Of a stretch of DNA of 64,000 nucleotides, positions 1 through 11,085 are shown one piece after another (the stretch's first letter is position 1; each line of letters opens with the position of its first letter). The notes beneath the pieces are model-generated. The model made no database searches and was not told the origin of the DNA. It saw nothing but the letters and a program-made list of their open reading frames with translations. The position numbers and the translations under genes were made by a program. This DNA is from Pseudomonadales bacterium (lineage in GTDB: Bacteria; Pseudomonadota; Gammaproteobacteria; Pseudomonadales; Pseudohongiellaceae), in contig JACKOJ010000001.1 in the NCBI GenBank assembly GCA_024234325.1, forward strand, positions 1-64,000, in the 5' to 3' direction.

Positions 1-1
1 C

Positions 2-397
2 ATCTGGATGGCGCTGGGATTTGTGATGCAGTTGATCGTGGGCCCTGACAGCAATCATCTGGTGGATGGCCATGTGGAAACCGACCCGGTGGTGAGCGCC
101 GTGCTGTTCACCGCCATGCTCGCCAGCGCCTTCGGCTTTTATGCCTGGTTCTGGACCCACACCGGCCAGACGCTGGGCATGCTCGCCTGGCGCCTGCGTG
201 CGGTCAGCGTCGATGGCAGCCCCATGAGCCTGCGCCAGTGCGCACTGCGCTATGTGCTGGCATGGCCCGCCATGTTCTGTTTCGGAATCGGTTATCTGTG
301 GCTGTATGTCGACAAACACGGCAATGCCGTACACGACATTTTCTCCGGCACCCGCGTGGTCGTGGTGCCCAAGCAGAAGGCGAAGCGAGGGTTCTGA
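2..397 (+). CDS. RDD family membrane protein (5' end cut by window)
   Basis: The frame is open from the window edge, so the N-terminus with the expected Arg-Asp-Asp motif is missing; the first Met inside the window (position 8) is probably internal. Visible are two hydrophobic segments, a GQTLGMLAWRLRAV stretch and a C-terminal VHDIFSGTRVV, all typical of the RDD domain in small inner-membrane proteins of unclear function. The gene is convergent with lptG, with only 9 bases between the stop codons, and a hairpin spans both ends. RDD protein next to lptG-lptF-pepA is a gene order familiar from gammaproteobacteria. The function is not established; family assignment is by motif and context. Confidence 0.8.
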   Translation: MWMALGFVMQLIVGPDSNHLVDGHVETDPVVSAVLFTAMLASAFGFYAWFWTHTGQTLGMLAWRLRAVSVDGSPMSLRQCALRYVLAWPAMFCFGIGYLWLYVDKHGNAVHDIFSGTRVVVVPKQKAKRGF

Positions 398-408
398 ACC
401 CTCGCTTC
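382..408. terminator. perfect hairpin shared by two convergent gene ends
   Basis: GAAGCGAGGGTT, loop CTG, AACCCTCGCTTC: a perfect 12-bp stem. It lies inside the last codons of the RDD gene and reaches the stop codon of lptG. There is no T-tract on either side, so a bidirectional intrinsic terminator is plausible but not classical. Confidence 0.55.
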
Positions 409-1483
409 AGTTCACCCGGCGCAGGAACACGATACCGAAGCCAAGGCAGATCAGGATCGGAATCAGCACTGCGATCACCGGGCTGAAGCCGTAGAGCAGA
501 CTCGCAGGGCCGAGGATGCGCTGGGCAATGGTGAAGACCAGGCCGATGCCAATGGCCATGAACACCCGGGCGCCCATGGTCACCGAGCGCAGCGGACCAA
601 ATACGAAGGCAATCGCCACCAGCACCAGCGAGGCCGTGGCCAGCGGTTGCAGCAGCTTCTTCCAGAAGGCCAGGAAATAGGTATCGCTCTCTAGCCCCTC
701 TTCCCGGAAATACTCCGCAAACCGGTACAGCCCTGAAATGGACTGTCGCTCCGGCTCCACCAGCAGCACGCTCAGCAACTCCGGCGACAGATTAATGCGC
801 CAGTCCACCAGCGCCCGCAAGTCCACCGCAATGGTGGCAGCGCCGAAACGGGTTTCGCGAACATTGCGCAGGCGCCAGAAATGGCCTCTGTCGTCCTCAA
901 GATACTCCCCACTCTCTGCAAAGCTGCTGCTGCTCAATTGTCGACGCTCATCCAATTGATAGCGCGTAATGCCGCGCAACTGGGTACCGCCTGGAAGAAT
1001 GGCATTGATGTGAATGAATTCATTGCCGATCTTGCGCCATTCGCCCCGTGGGTTGCTCAATGCCTGCCCACCGCTCTGTATCAACGCCAGCTCGCTCTGC
1101 GCGGTCTGTTGCAGGGCGGGAGCAACATACTCCCCCAATACCAGGCTCAATAGCATGACGCCGAGGGTCGGCTTCATGACGGACCAGGTGATGCGCCAGG
1201 TGCTGACTCCTACCGCTTGTATCACCACAAGCTCGTTCTGCGACGCCAGCAGCCCGAGTCCGATCAGCCCTCCACCCAGTGCGGAGAAGGGCAGCATCTC
1301 GTAAACGCCGGTCGGCATGATTCGGAGGGTATAGATCAGGGCATCCAGGGCGGTGTAGTTGGGAGTATTTCGGCCAAGTTCGTCTGTTAGCGTAAAAATA
1401 AAATCGAGACTGAACATCAGGCCTGCCACGACCAGCATTGAGAGCAGCACGCTGTTGCGAATGTGGGCATCCAGCAGTTTCAT
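407..1483 (-). CDS. lptG: LPS export ABC transporter permease LptG
   Basis: LptG is one of the two inner-membrane permease subunits of the LptB2FG transporter that extracts lipopolysaccharide from the inner membrane and feeds it to the LptA bridge. The product (358 aa) has an N-terminal membrane helix after MKLLDAHIRN, a large periplasmic middle region and a cluster of C-terminal helices, as in the family. An open frame extends 33 codons upstream, but the start at 1483 is preferred because its ATG overlaps the lptF stop in an ATGA junction, the family's usual arrangement. Transcribed after lptF in one operon. Confidence 0.95.
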   Translation of the reverse strand: MKLLDAHIRNSVLLSMLVVAGLMFSLDFIFTLTDELGRNTPNYTALDALIYTLRIMPTGVYEMLPFSALGGGLIGLGLLASQNELVVIQAVGVSTWRITWSVMKPTLGVMLLSLVLGEYVAPALQQTAQSELALIQSGGQALSNPRGEWRKIGNEFIHINAILPGGTQLRGITRYQLDERRQLSSSSFAESGEYLEDDRGHFWRLRNVRETRFGAATIAVDLRALVDWRINLSPELLSVLLVEPERQSISGLYRFAEYFREEGLESDTYFLAFWKKLLQPLATASLVLVAIAFVFGPLRSVTMGARVFMAIGIGLVFTIAQRILGPASLLYGFSPVIAVLIPILICLGFGIVFLRRVN

Positions 1484-2598
1484 GCCTGGGATACCTCCCG
1501 GGGCTTGCGCGGCGGTCGACGCAGGCCCGGCACCAGCAGCAGATAAAGCCCAAGTGCCAGAAACAGGCCATGCACCCACCACAGTCCGATAGCGGCAGGT
1601 AGCGTTTCATTTTCCACCAGCGTCATGGCCAGTTGCAGGGTCACGTAATACAGCGCATAGAGCAGCGTGGCAGGCAACAGTTTACTAAAACGGCCTTTGC
1701 GAGGGTCCACCTTGCTCAGGGGAACCGCGATCAGGGTCAGAATGGGAATCAGCAGAATCACCGACAGGCGCCATTGCAGTTCAGCCCGATACGCAGGGCT
1801 GCTGGACGCCAGCAGGGTTGACGTTGGCAGGGATTTTTCGCGCACCATCTCGGAAATGCGCTTCGGCTCAGGCATCAGCAGCCCCTGCTCGTCGAACTGG
1901 GTCACCAGATAGGCGGCTTCGCCCGGCACCCCTTCGTAGAGCACGCCGTTTTCCAGCAGCATGAAACGTCTGCCGGTAGTTTCGTCGATAACCGGGCGGG
2001 CGGAGTCGGCCAGAATGATGCGCAGTTCTCCCTGCCCCTCGACGCCACCGGGTTGGCGCCACGCGACAAAGGTATTGTTGAGGAGGCGCCCGGCAGGTGT
2101 TGTGCTAATCGACTCGGCATAGGTAGTGCGCAAACCTTCGGCGAAACGCTGAAACTGCCCCGCCACGATCAAATCAAGTTCTGTCAACTCGTCCTGACTT
2201 TCCAGAAGCTGCTCCGTGTTCTGCAGACCCAGTGGAGCCACCTGCAGGCTCAGTACGCCCATGAACACTGACAACAGGGAAGCTGCCAGTACGGTGGCGG
2301 TCGCCAGGCGTTTTTGACTGTAACCGCAGGCGCTGAGCACCGTCATCTCGTTCTCGGAATACATTCGGCCAAAGGCGAGCAGAATCCCCAGAAAGAGCGC
2401 AAAGGGAATGATCACCAGCAGGAACTCCGGCAGGCGGAAGAGCATCAGCCGCAGCAGGATGTCGGAGGATATCTCGCCAGCAACCGCCTGGCCGAGGTAG
2501 CCCAGGAACCGCGAGATCATCACCACCACCAGCAGGATAAGCGTGACGGCGGTCATCACCTGGAAGATCTGTCGGGACAGATAACGGAAGATAATCAC
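1480..2598 (-). CDS. lptF: LPS export ABC transporter permease LptF
   Basis: Partner permease of LptG in the LptB2FG lipopolysaccharide exporter. The 372-aa product begins MIIFRYLSRQIFQVM and has N- and C-terminal transmembrane bundles around a periplasmic domain; the segment RMYSENEMTVLSACGYS matches the conserved cytoplasmic coupling region of LptF that contacts the LptB ATPase. It is first in the lptF-lptG pair and is separated from pepA by the thioesterase gene. lptB itself is not in the window, as is normal, because it sits elsewhere in these genomes. Confidence 0.95.
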   Translation of the reverse strand: MIIFRYLSRQIFQVMTAVTLILLVVVMISRFLGYLGQAVAGEISSDILLRLMLFRLPEFLLVIIPFALFLGILLAFGRMYSENEMTVLSACGYSQKRLATATVLAASLLSVFMGVLSLQVAPLGLQNTEQLLESQDELTELDLIVAGQFQRFAEGLRTTYAESISTTPAGRLLNNTFVAWRQPGGVEGQGELRIILADSARPVIDETTGRRFMLLENGVLYEGVPGEAAYLVTQFDEQGLLMPEPKRISEMVREKSLPTSTLLASSSPAYRAELQWRLSVILLIPILTLIAVPLSKVDPRKGRFSKLLPATLLYALYYVTLQLAMTLVENETLPAAIGLWWVHGLFLALGLYLLLVPGLRRPPRKPREVSQA

Positions 2599-2615
2599 TT
2601 GATGGTGTGTTCTCC

Positions 2616-2660
2616 GGCGAGCTTGGGTTTGGCGAGCTTGGGTTTCGCAAGCTTAGGTTT
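2616..2660. repeat. three tandem 15-bp repeats between thioesterase and lptF
   Basis: Two exact copies of GGCGAGCTTGGGTTT (2616-2630, 2631-2645) and one diverged copy (2646-2660), followed by the start of a fourth. Fifteen is a multiple of three, so copy-number change would keep any read-through frame. The repeats lie after the thioesterase stop and before the lptF start on the minus strand. Confidence 0.8.
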
Positions 2661-2667
2661 GGCGACC

Positions 2668-3111
2668 TCAGTCAGCGTCCTGCTCCAACTGCTCCAGCGT
2701 TTCGCGGAAGGCCTTCGGAATCAGGGCAATCGAGTGCTTGTCAAAATCAAAGAAGACAACGCCCGTCTTGGCACTGCAGACGATTCGCTCCAGCGCAGTA
2801 TTGGTGATCTGGTAATAGATATCCAGCCCGTAGCGGTTGAAGCGTCCCACGCCCACCTCGATATTCAGCAGGTCATTGGCGAAGGATTCCGACTGGTAGT
2901 CCACCGCCAGGTCCGCCACCACCATGCCCAACCCGTAGATATTGGCCTCGGTAAAGCCCAGGCTGGCCAGGAACTGCAGACGTGCCTCGTGCACGATGCG
3001 CACCATGGAAACACTGTCCAGATGCCGGGCGTAGTTGAGGTCGCTGATGCCGACCGCGCGCTGCATCGAGAAGAGGAAGTGTTCGGGCATCGTGATCTTA
3101 ACGCGTGACAT
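2668..3111 (-). CDS. hotdog-fold acyl-CoA thioesterase
   Basis: The 147-aa product has the size and pattern of a single hotdog domain of the 4-hydroxybenzoyl-CoA/FadM-like thioesterase group: an early SDLNYARHLDSVSMVRIVHEA helix region in place of the classical Asp-x-Asn-x-H-x-N-N-x-x-Tyr, then strands ending in GVVFFDFDKH. Such enzymes hydrolyse acyl-CoA thioesters in the cytoplasm. The catalytic Asp would be the D of SDLNYARH (about residue 24). It is probably transcribed just before lptF, 69 bases away. The substrate cannot be told from the sequence. Confidence 0.75.
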   Translation of the reverse strand: MSRVKITMPEHFLFSMQRAVGISDLNYARHLDSVSMVRIVHEARLQFLASLGFTEANIYGLGMVVADLAVDYQSESFANDLLNIEVGVGRFNRYGLDIYYQITNTALERIVCSAKTGVVFFDFDKHSIALIPKAFRETLEQLEQDAD

Positions 3112-3383
3112 GGTTTCACCAAGGTCGATGAACTGCCCGTGCGGGCCGACTGTGAACAGGCCCGGTCAAACATGACAGGAACCCGGTGTTTTGAGGCCGC
3201 CAATTCTAATAAGGGGCGCCCGAGAAGTACACCTCTTTGGCCCGCTCCCTCCCCTGCAGGAACGTATCGCCGCGCTATTGCGCCGCCCGCCCAAACTCCC
3301 TAGGATGAACGCCATCGGGCCGTCGGCGCGGCCCCTCTTATTTGCATTGAACTCCACTCATTTCCCTACAAGAGACCGACTTC

Positions 3384-4871
3384 ATGAAATACGCACTGCT
3401 CACCACGTCTTTCGCTGCGAAATCCACCGACTGCCTGGTCATCGGCGTCTGGACCAAGGGCAAGCTCAGCGCCCAGGCAAGCGCTCTCGATGAATCCCTG
3501 GGCGGGGAAATCGCCCGCATCGTGGACACCGGAGACGTCAGCGGCAAGGTGGGCGACACCCTTTTCGTTCACCCCAGAGGCAGCGCGGCCAAGCGCGTCC
3601 TGCTTGTCGGCTGTGGCGACGAAGGGGCGCTGGACGCCCGCGGCTACCGCAAGCTGGTCAACGCCGCCGTCAAGGCCGTGCTCAAATCCAACGCCCGCGA
3701 TGCCGTGTTCACACTGGCAGAGCTGCCCCTGAAAGACCGTGCCACATCCTGGGCTGTCACCTTGCTGGCGCAGGAGGCTGACAACTGTGCCTACCAGTAC
3801 GATCAGACCAAGAGCAAGAAGAAGCCCGCACTGACCCTCAAGTCCATTGCCCTCAGTATTCCTGCGGGCGCCAACCGCAAAGTGAAGACCGAGGCACTGA
3901 AGCTCGGGGCCGCCGTCGGCAAGGGCATGAGCGCAGCACGCGAGCTGGGCAACCTGCCCGGCAATGTCTGCACCCCAAGCTATCTGGCCAGCACCGCCAC
4001 CGATCTCGCCAGCCAGTACAAGAGCCTGCACACCAAGGTGCTGAACGAAAAGCAGATGGAAAAACTCGGCATGGGTTCCCTGCTCTCTGTCAGCGCAGGC
4101 TCGAAGGAAGAGGCCAAGCTGATCGTCATCGAGTACAAGGGCAGCACCAAGGCTGGCAGCAAGCCCTATGTGCTGGTGGGCAAGGGCATCACCTTTGACA
4201 CCGGCGGCATCAGCCTGAAGCCGGGCGCGGCCATGGACGAGATGAAATTCGACATGTGCGGCGCAGCCAGCGTCATCGGCACCCTAACCGCCGTGGCCGA
4301 ACTGGGCCTGAAGATCAACGTGGTCGGCGTGATCGCGGCGGCGGAAAACATGCCCAGCGGCACGGCGACCAAACCGGGCGACATCGTCACCAGCATGTCC
4401 GGCCAGACCATCGAAATCCTGAACACCGACGCGGAAGGCCGCCTGGTGCTGTGCGACGCGCTGACCTATGTGGAGCGCTTCAAGCCGAAGAGCGTGATCG
4501 ACATCGCCACGCTGACCGGCGCTGCGGTAGCCACCTTCGGCGACCAGACCAGCGCGCTGCTGAGCCCGGACCAGGCACTGGCAGATGAACTGCTGGGCAT
4601 CAGCCAGGACACGCTGGACTTTGTGTGGCAACTGCCCCTGTGGGACGAATACCAGTCGCTGCTGGACAGCAATTTCGCGGACATCGCAAACATCGGTGGA
4701 CCGCGCGCGGGCACCATCACGGCGGCGTGCTTCCTGTCGCGTTTCACCAAGAAGTACTCCTGGGCACACCTGGACATCGCCGGCACCGCCTGGCTCTCCG
4801 GCGCTGCCAAGGGCGCCACCGGCCGCCCGGTCCCCCTCCTGGTGGAATACCTGCGTCGCCAGAAGGCCTGA
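3384..4871 (+). CDS. pepA: leucyl aminopeptidase (M17)
   Basis: Cytoplasmic dinuclear-metal aminopeptidase of family M17 that releases N-terminal residues; in E. coli PepA also acts as a DNA-binding architectural protein. The 495-aa product has an N-terminal macro-like domain and a C-terminal catalytic domain with the signature NTDAEGRL at about residues 347-354 and the metal and active-site stretch VGKGITFDTGG around 265-275. Divergent from the lptFG operon, a gene order conserved in gammaproteobacteria. A hairpin follows the stop. holC, usually next, is absent. Confidence 0.95.
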   Translation: MKYALLTTSFAAKSTDCLVIGVWTKGKLSAQASALDESLGGEIARIVDTGDVSGKVGDTLFVHPRGSAAKRVLLVGCGDEGALDARGYRKLVNAAVKAVLKSNARDAVFTLAELPLKDRATSWAVTLLAQEADNCAYQYDQTKSKKKPALTLKSIALSIPAGANRKVKTEALKLGAAVGKGMSAARELGNLPGNVCTPSYLASTATDLASQYKSLHTKVLNEKQMEKLGMGSLLSVSAGSKEEAKLIVIEYKGSTKAGSKPYVLVGKGITFDTGGISLKPGAAMDEMKFDMCGAASVIGTLTAVAELGLKINVVGVIAAAENMPSGTATKPGDIVTSMSGQTIEILNTDAEGRLVLCDALTYVERFKPKSVIDIATLTGAAVATFGDQTSALLSPDQALADELLGISQDTLDFVWQLPLWDEYQSLLDSNFADIANIGGPRAGTITAACFLSRFTKKYSWAHLDIAGTAWLSGAAKGATGRPVPLLVEYLRRQKA

Positions 4872-4880
4872 TCCTCCCCT

Positions 4881-4913
4881 CCCCACCGATTCAACGCGGT
4901 TGAGTCGGTGGGG
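4881..4913 (+). terminator. strong hairpin after pepA
   Basis: CCCCACCGATTCAAC, loop GCG, GTTGAGTCGGTGGGG: 15 pairs with one G-T wobble, starting 10 bases after the pepA stop. No T-tract follows, so termination may need extra factors, or the hairpin may protect the mRNA 3' end. Confidence 0.6.
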
Positions 4914-4940
4914 AATATGCGATTGGTTATTTCAGTGGCT

Positions 4941-5055
4941 GGCGTCCGGCATTCGATCTTCAGTAGCCGACACGCCGTGAACCCATCCCTGGGGGCTCGC
5001 AGCGCGACATCCTGTCGCTTAGCGGTCTGCTACTGAAGATCGAACACCGAACGCC
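4941..5055. repeat. structured intergenic repeat, unit 1
   Basis: Outer arms 4941-4966 and 5030-5055 pair over 26 bases with three mismatches (15 perfect next to the core). The enclosed 65-base core (4966-5030) carries two small hairpins: CCC-ATCCCT-GGG at 4982-4993 and GCGAC-ATCCT-GTCGC at 5004-5018, joined by GGCTCG. The core recurs in inverted orientation at 5281-5346 (unit 2). No gene was found anywhere in 4872-5501. Confidence 0.8.
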
Positions 5056-5090
5056 TCAGCATCTCTGCCAGCGAATGGCTGCCCCGTCTC

Positions 5091-5125
5091 TCTCCACTCT
5101 CCACTCTCCACTCTCCACTCTCCGC
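5091..5125. repeat. tandem heptamer repeat
   Basis: Four exact TCTCCAC units and one TCTCCGC variant lie in the pepA-valS gap between structured units 1 and 2. It is a simple-sequence tract with slippage potential and is not coding as far as I can see. Confidence 0.85.
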
Positions 5126-5255
5126 TCTGCTGCTGATAAGGGGCTCGTACCAAGTAGAACAACAGAACCCGGACTCAGTACCTAAAGTACACGACGGCCA
5201 AGAACGTAGGCTCCCGCCACTTGAAAAGAAAGCAAATGCCCGAATTCGGCGTGGA

Positions 5256-5371
5256 GGAGCTCTGGCCGGGGGCTTTTCGGGCAGACCGCTGAGCGACAGG
5301 ATGTCGCGATCGCGAGCCCCCAGGGATGGGTTCACGGCGTGTCGGCACGGAAAGCCCCCGGTCAGAGCTCC
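5256..5371. repeat. structured intergenic repeat, unit 2
   Basis: The core 5281-5346 is the reverse complement of the unit 1 core with one indel and about two substitutions. It is enclosed by its own inverted repeat (5256-5276 with 5351-5371, 20 of 21 pairing), whose sequence is unrelated to the arms of unit 1. The mini-hairpin GCGAC-AGGAT-GTCGC is preserved. Confidence 0.8.
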
Positions 5372-5453
5372 GGACTAGGATCAAGCGCGTAATTCAACAT
5401 TCTCAAGGGCAAATGGAGCGCAAGGAGGTAAGCCGCGAACCAGCAATCTGGGT

Positions 5454-5459
5454 TATACT
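5454..5459 (+). promoter_or_regulatory. candidate -10 box for valS
   Basis: TATACT, 42 bases before the valS ATG, closely matches a sigma-70 -10 element. No convincing -35 is seen at the right spacing, so this is only a candidate. A separate promoter would be expected given the 630-base gap after pepA. Confidence 0.35.
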
Positions 5460-5501
5460 CGCCCCCCTAGTTCACCCACGAGAGCACAGCAGCCACACGC
5501 C

Positions 5502-8321
<2,820 letters not shown>

Positions 8322-8322
8322 C

Positions 8323-8916
8323 ATGACTATCTGGGACGAGCGCTACAGCACCGAAGACTACGCCTACGGCACGCAGCCGAACGATTTCCTGGCGGAGCAG
8401 TTTGCCTGCATTCCCGCCGGGGGGCGTGTGCTTTGCCTCGCCGACGGCGAGGGTCGCAATGGCGTTTTCCTGGCGCAGCAGGGTTATGAGGTAACGTCTG
8501 TGGATCTCTCCCGGGTGGGCCTCGAAAAGGCCGCCAGGCTCGCGGAAGACCGCGGCGTGAGTCTGCACACCGTGCATGCCGATCTGGCGGAGTTTGACCC
8601 TGGCAACGCACAGTGGGACGGCATCGTCTCCATTTTCTGCCATCTTCCCGGCCCCGTCCGGCAGAAGCTGTACCCGCAGATTCCCGCCAGCCTGACAGCC
8701 GGGGGAGTCTTTCTGCTGGAGGCCTACACGCCTGCACAACTCGCCCACGGCACCGGCGGCCCGAAGGATGCCGACATGCTGATGACAGCCGAGAAGCTGC
8801 AGGCGGAACTGCCTGCACTGCACTTCAGCCTGCTCAGGGAAGTGGAGCGCAATATCGTTGAAGGCAGCTATCACACGGGCATCGCATCCGTGGTTCAGGC
8901 CATCGCCAGGCGCTGA
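8323..8916 (+). CDS. class I SAM-dependent methyltransferase (TehB-like)
   Basis: A 197-aa Rossmann-fold methyltransferase. Motif I reads RVLCLADGEGRNGVFLAQ (about residues 37-54), where A replaces the first Gly of the common GxGxG; the acidic strand-2 residue is in VTSVDLS, and motif IV is WDGIVSIFCHLP. This pattern, with the DGEGRN signature, is that of TehB/tellurite-resistance-like small methyltransferases. The substrate is unknown and a tellurite role is only by family name. The start is one base after the valS stop, implying translational coupling. Confidence 0.8.
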   Translation: MTIWDERYSTEDYAYGTQPNDFLAEQFACIPAGGRVLCLADGEGRNGVFLAQQGYEVTSVDLSRVGLEKAARLAEDRGVSLHTVHADLAEFDPGNAQWDGIVSIFCHLPGPVRQKLYPQIPASLTAGGVFLLEAYTPAQLAHGTGGPKDADMLMTAEKLQAELPALHFSLLREVERNIVEGSYHTGIASVVQAIARR

Positions 8917-9092
8917 ATCCGGCTCGTTCCGTCGCCCCCGAAAGCGGGCTCACCGCCCCCCTCCCTGCCCCCCTCCCTGCCCCGGTTGCCTTGACCCAAA
9001 AGTCGTGGGATAGTAAGCCCCCTATGGCTTTGCGGGCATGGAATGGCCCGGATTGCCGCTTCAAAATAACAAGAATCAGGAACTCAAGAACA

Positions 9093-9932
9093 ATGACAAC
9101 TCTGTATTCTCATGCCCTGCGTTTTGGCGCAGCGATCACGCTGACAGCCTGCACGGCCCTTGTTCCTTTCACTGTCCAGGCCCAGCCTGCCGCTGCAGCA
9201 GGCATTCCCCGCACAGTGGATGGCAAACCCGATTTCAACGGCCTGTGGCAGGCGCTTGGCAACCACGAGTGGGGCATCGAACCGCACAACGCCCGCATGG
9301 GTCCGGATTACCGCTGGGCAGCTGCGGGCGCAACCCCGGCAGGCTCTGGCATTGTCGAAGGCGGCCATATTCCCTACACGGCAGAAGCCCGGGCAAAGCA
9401 ACAGGAAAACCAGGACGACTGGCTCGCGCGCGACCCGGTGGTCAAGTGCTATATGCCGGGTGTGCCCCGCGCCAACTACATGCCCTTCCCCTTCCACATT
9501 GTGCAGTCTCCCGAACACATCATCATGGCCTACGAGTTCGCCAGCGCGAACCGTATTGTCTATATGGACCGCCCTGATTTTGCAGCACCGGTGCCAAGCT
9601 GGATGGGACATTCACTTGGCCACTGGGAAGGCGACACCCTGGTCATCGACGTGACCGAGCAGATGCCGGATAGCTGGCTGGATCGTTCCGGCAACTTTCA
9701 CACCGATCAGCTCAAGGTCACCGAACGCTACACCATGATCAGCCCCAACGTCATTCAGTACGAGGCCACGCTGGAAGACCCCGGCGTGTACACACGCCCC
9801 TGGAAACTCAGCCTGCCGCTGTACCGGCGCCTCGACGCCAACGCGCAACTGCTTGAGTTCAAGTGTGTGGAGTTTGCAGAGGAACTGCTGTACGGACACC
9901 TGGTCAAGGGCGCCACCCGGGACGCACCCTGA
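9093..9932 (+). CDS. exported protein of unknown function, paralogue A
   Basis: A 279-aa product with a signal peptide (MTTLYSHALRFGAAITLTAC, cleavage near VQA-QP). The frame is open further upstream, but the start at 9093 is chosen because it places a Lys-poor yet clear signal sequence at the N-terminus, with AGGA 12 bases before. The mature part opens RTVDGKPDFNGLWQ and later has QSPEHI, GHWEGDTLVID and LEDPGVYTRPW. These blocks recur in the next gene, so the two are diverged paralogues. I recognise the pattern from uncharacterised exported proteins of environmental bacteria and cannot give a function. Confidence 0.75.
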   Translation: MTTLYSHALRFGAAITLTACTALVPFTVQAQPAAAAGIPRTVDGKPDFNGLWQALGNHEWGIEPHNARMGPDYRWAAAGATPAGSGIVEGGHIPYTAEARAKQQENQDDWLARDPVVKCYMPGVPRANYMPFPFHIVQSPEHIIMAYEFASANRIVYMDRPDFAAPVPSWMGHSLGHWEGDTLVIDVTEQMPDSWLDRSGNFHTDQLKVTERYTMISPNVIQYEATLEDPGVYTRPWKLSLPLYRRLDANAQLLEFKCVEFAEELLYGHLVKGATRDAP

Positions 9933-9981
9933 CAATCATCGGCGGTCAATCCGCGTGTAAAGAAAGGTCCAGGAGATCATC

Positions 9982-10983
9982 ATGACTATGAAACCGCAAA
10001 TCCGCCAGAACCGCCTGCTGCAGGCCATGGGCCTGTTGCTGCTGTCCCAGGTCGCATTGGCGCAGGGCGATTACGTCGCTCCGCGCACGCTCAACGGCCA
10101 GCCCGACCTGCAGGGCGTATGGGCCAACAACAGCACTACCCCGCTGCAACGCCCGGCCTTTTTCGCCGACCGCGCAGAACTCACCGAAGATGAATACCAG
10201 CAGTTGCTGGCCAGGGCCGAGGAAATCGAGAACGGCGGCGGTGACGCCCTGTTCGGCGACGGTTTCCTGGCTGCCGTAATCTCGGGCGAAGTGGAGTCCT
10301 ACGACCCCAGCACCGGCAACTACGACTCAAGCTGGATGGCCAGCCGCAATATCGAGCGCCGCACCTCCCTCATTGTGGACCCGCCCAATGGCCGCCTGCC
10401 GGAGATGCTGCCCGAGGCGCGGGCGCGCCTGACCGAAGAGCGCCAGGAGCGTCGCGACCATCCGTCCGACTCCTATACCTCGCGTCCGCTGCAGGAACGC
10501 TGCATCACCTACGGCATGCCGTATATGCTGGCGGGCTACAACAGCTACTACCAGATTGTGCAGAGCCCAACCCATGTGGCCATCATTCAGGAAATGATTC
10601 ACGACGTACGGCTGATTCCGCTGGACAACAGCCCCCATATCGATGAAAGCGTACGCCTGTGGCACGGAGACTCCCGCGGTTATTTCGACGGCGACAGCCT
10701 GGTCATCGAGACTCGCAATTTCTCCGACAAGAGTGGCTACCAGGGCGCACGTGGCAACCGCACCTTCAAGGAGCGCTTCACACGCACCGCAGAAGACGTG
10801 CTGACCTACGAGTTCACGCTGGAAGATGACGAGACCTGGGTGAGCCCCTGGACGGCTGTACTCAACTACACGCGCAGCGAAGATCCAATCTACGAGTACG
10901 CCTGCCACGAAGGCAACTACGCACTCGAAGGCATTCTGGCCGGTGCCCGCGCGGAAGAAAGACGCGAAGCCGAAGGACAGTAA
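9982..10983 (+). CDS. exported protein of unknown function, paralogue B
   Basis: A 333-aa product with a signal peptide (cleavage near ALA-QG). The mature start RTLNGQPDLQGVWAN parallels RTVDGKPDFNGLWQ of the preceding gene, and both share QSPxH, a GDxLVIxT strand and a LEDxxxxxxPW segment near the end. It has an extra acidic helical insertion (about residues 60-90) and a basic region around RLTEERQERRDHPSD. GATCATCATG with AGGAGAT upstream supports this start. Only 49 bases separate it from paralogue A, so one transcript is likely. Function unknown; a two-copy tandem suggests related but distinct ligands or substrates. Confidence 0.75.
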   Translation: MTMKPQIRQNRLLQAMGLLLLSQVALAQGDYVAPRTLNGQPDLQGVWANNSTTPLQRPAFFADRAELTEDEYQQLLARAEEIENGGGDALFGDGFLAAVISGEVESYDPSTGNYDSSWMASRNIERRTSLIVDPPNGRLPEMLPEARARLTEERQERRDHPSDSYTSRPLQERCITYGMPYMLAGYNSYYQIVQSPTHVAIIQEMIHDVRLIPLDNSPHIDESVRLWHGDSRGYFDGDSLVIETRNFSDKSGYQGARGNRTFKERFTRTAEDVLTYEFTLEDDETWVSPWTAVLNYTRSEDPIYEYACHEGNYALEGILAGARAEERREAEGQ

Positions 10984-11085
10984 GCCTCTTCACGGCCTGG
11001 CTCACGCCCGGCCATTCCCGTGTTACCATGGTTGCCAGCTCCCGCACCCTGCGAGGAGCTGGCAACACGGTGACACAGCAAACTG

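Noticed and set aside
5030..5335. Minus-strand open frame of about 100 codons in the pepA-valS gap
   Set aside because: It is built from the TCTCCAC repeat and the inverted core sequence, with no codon bias or motif; the stretch is structural, not coding.
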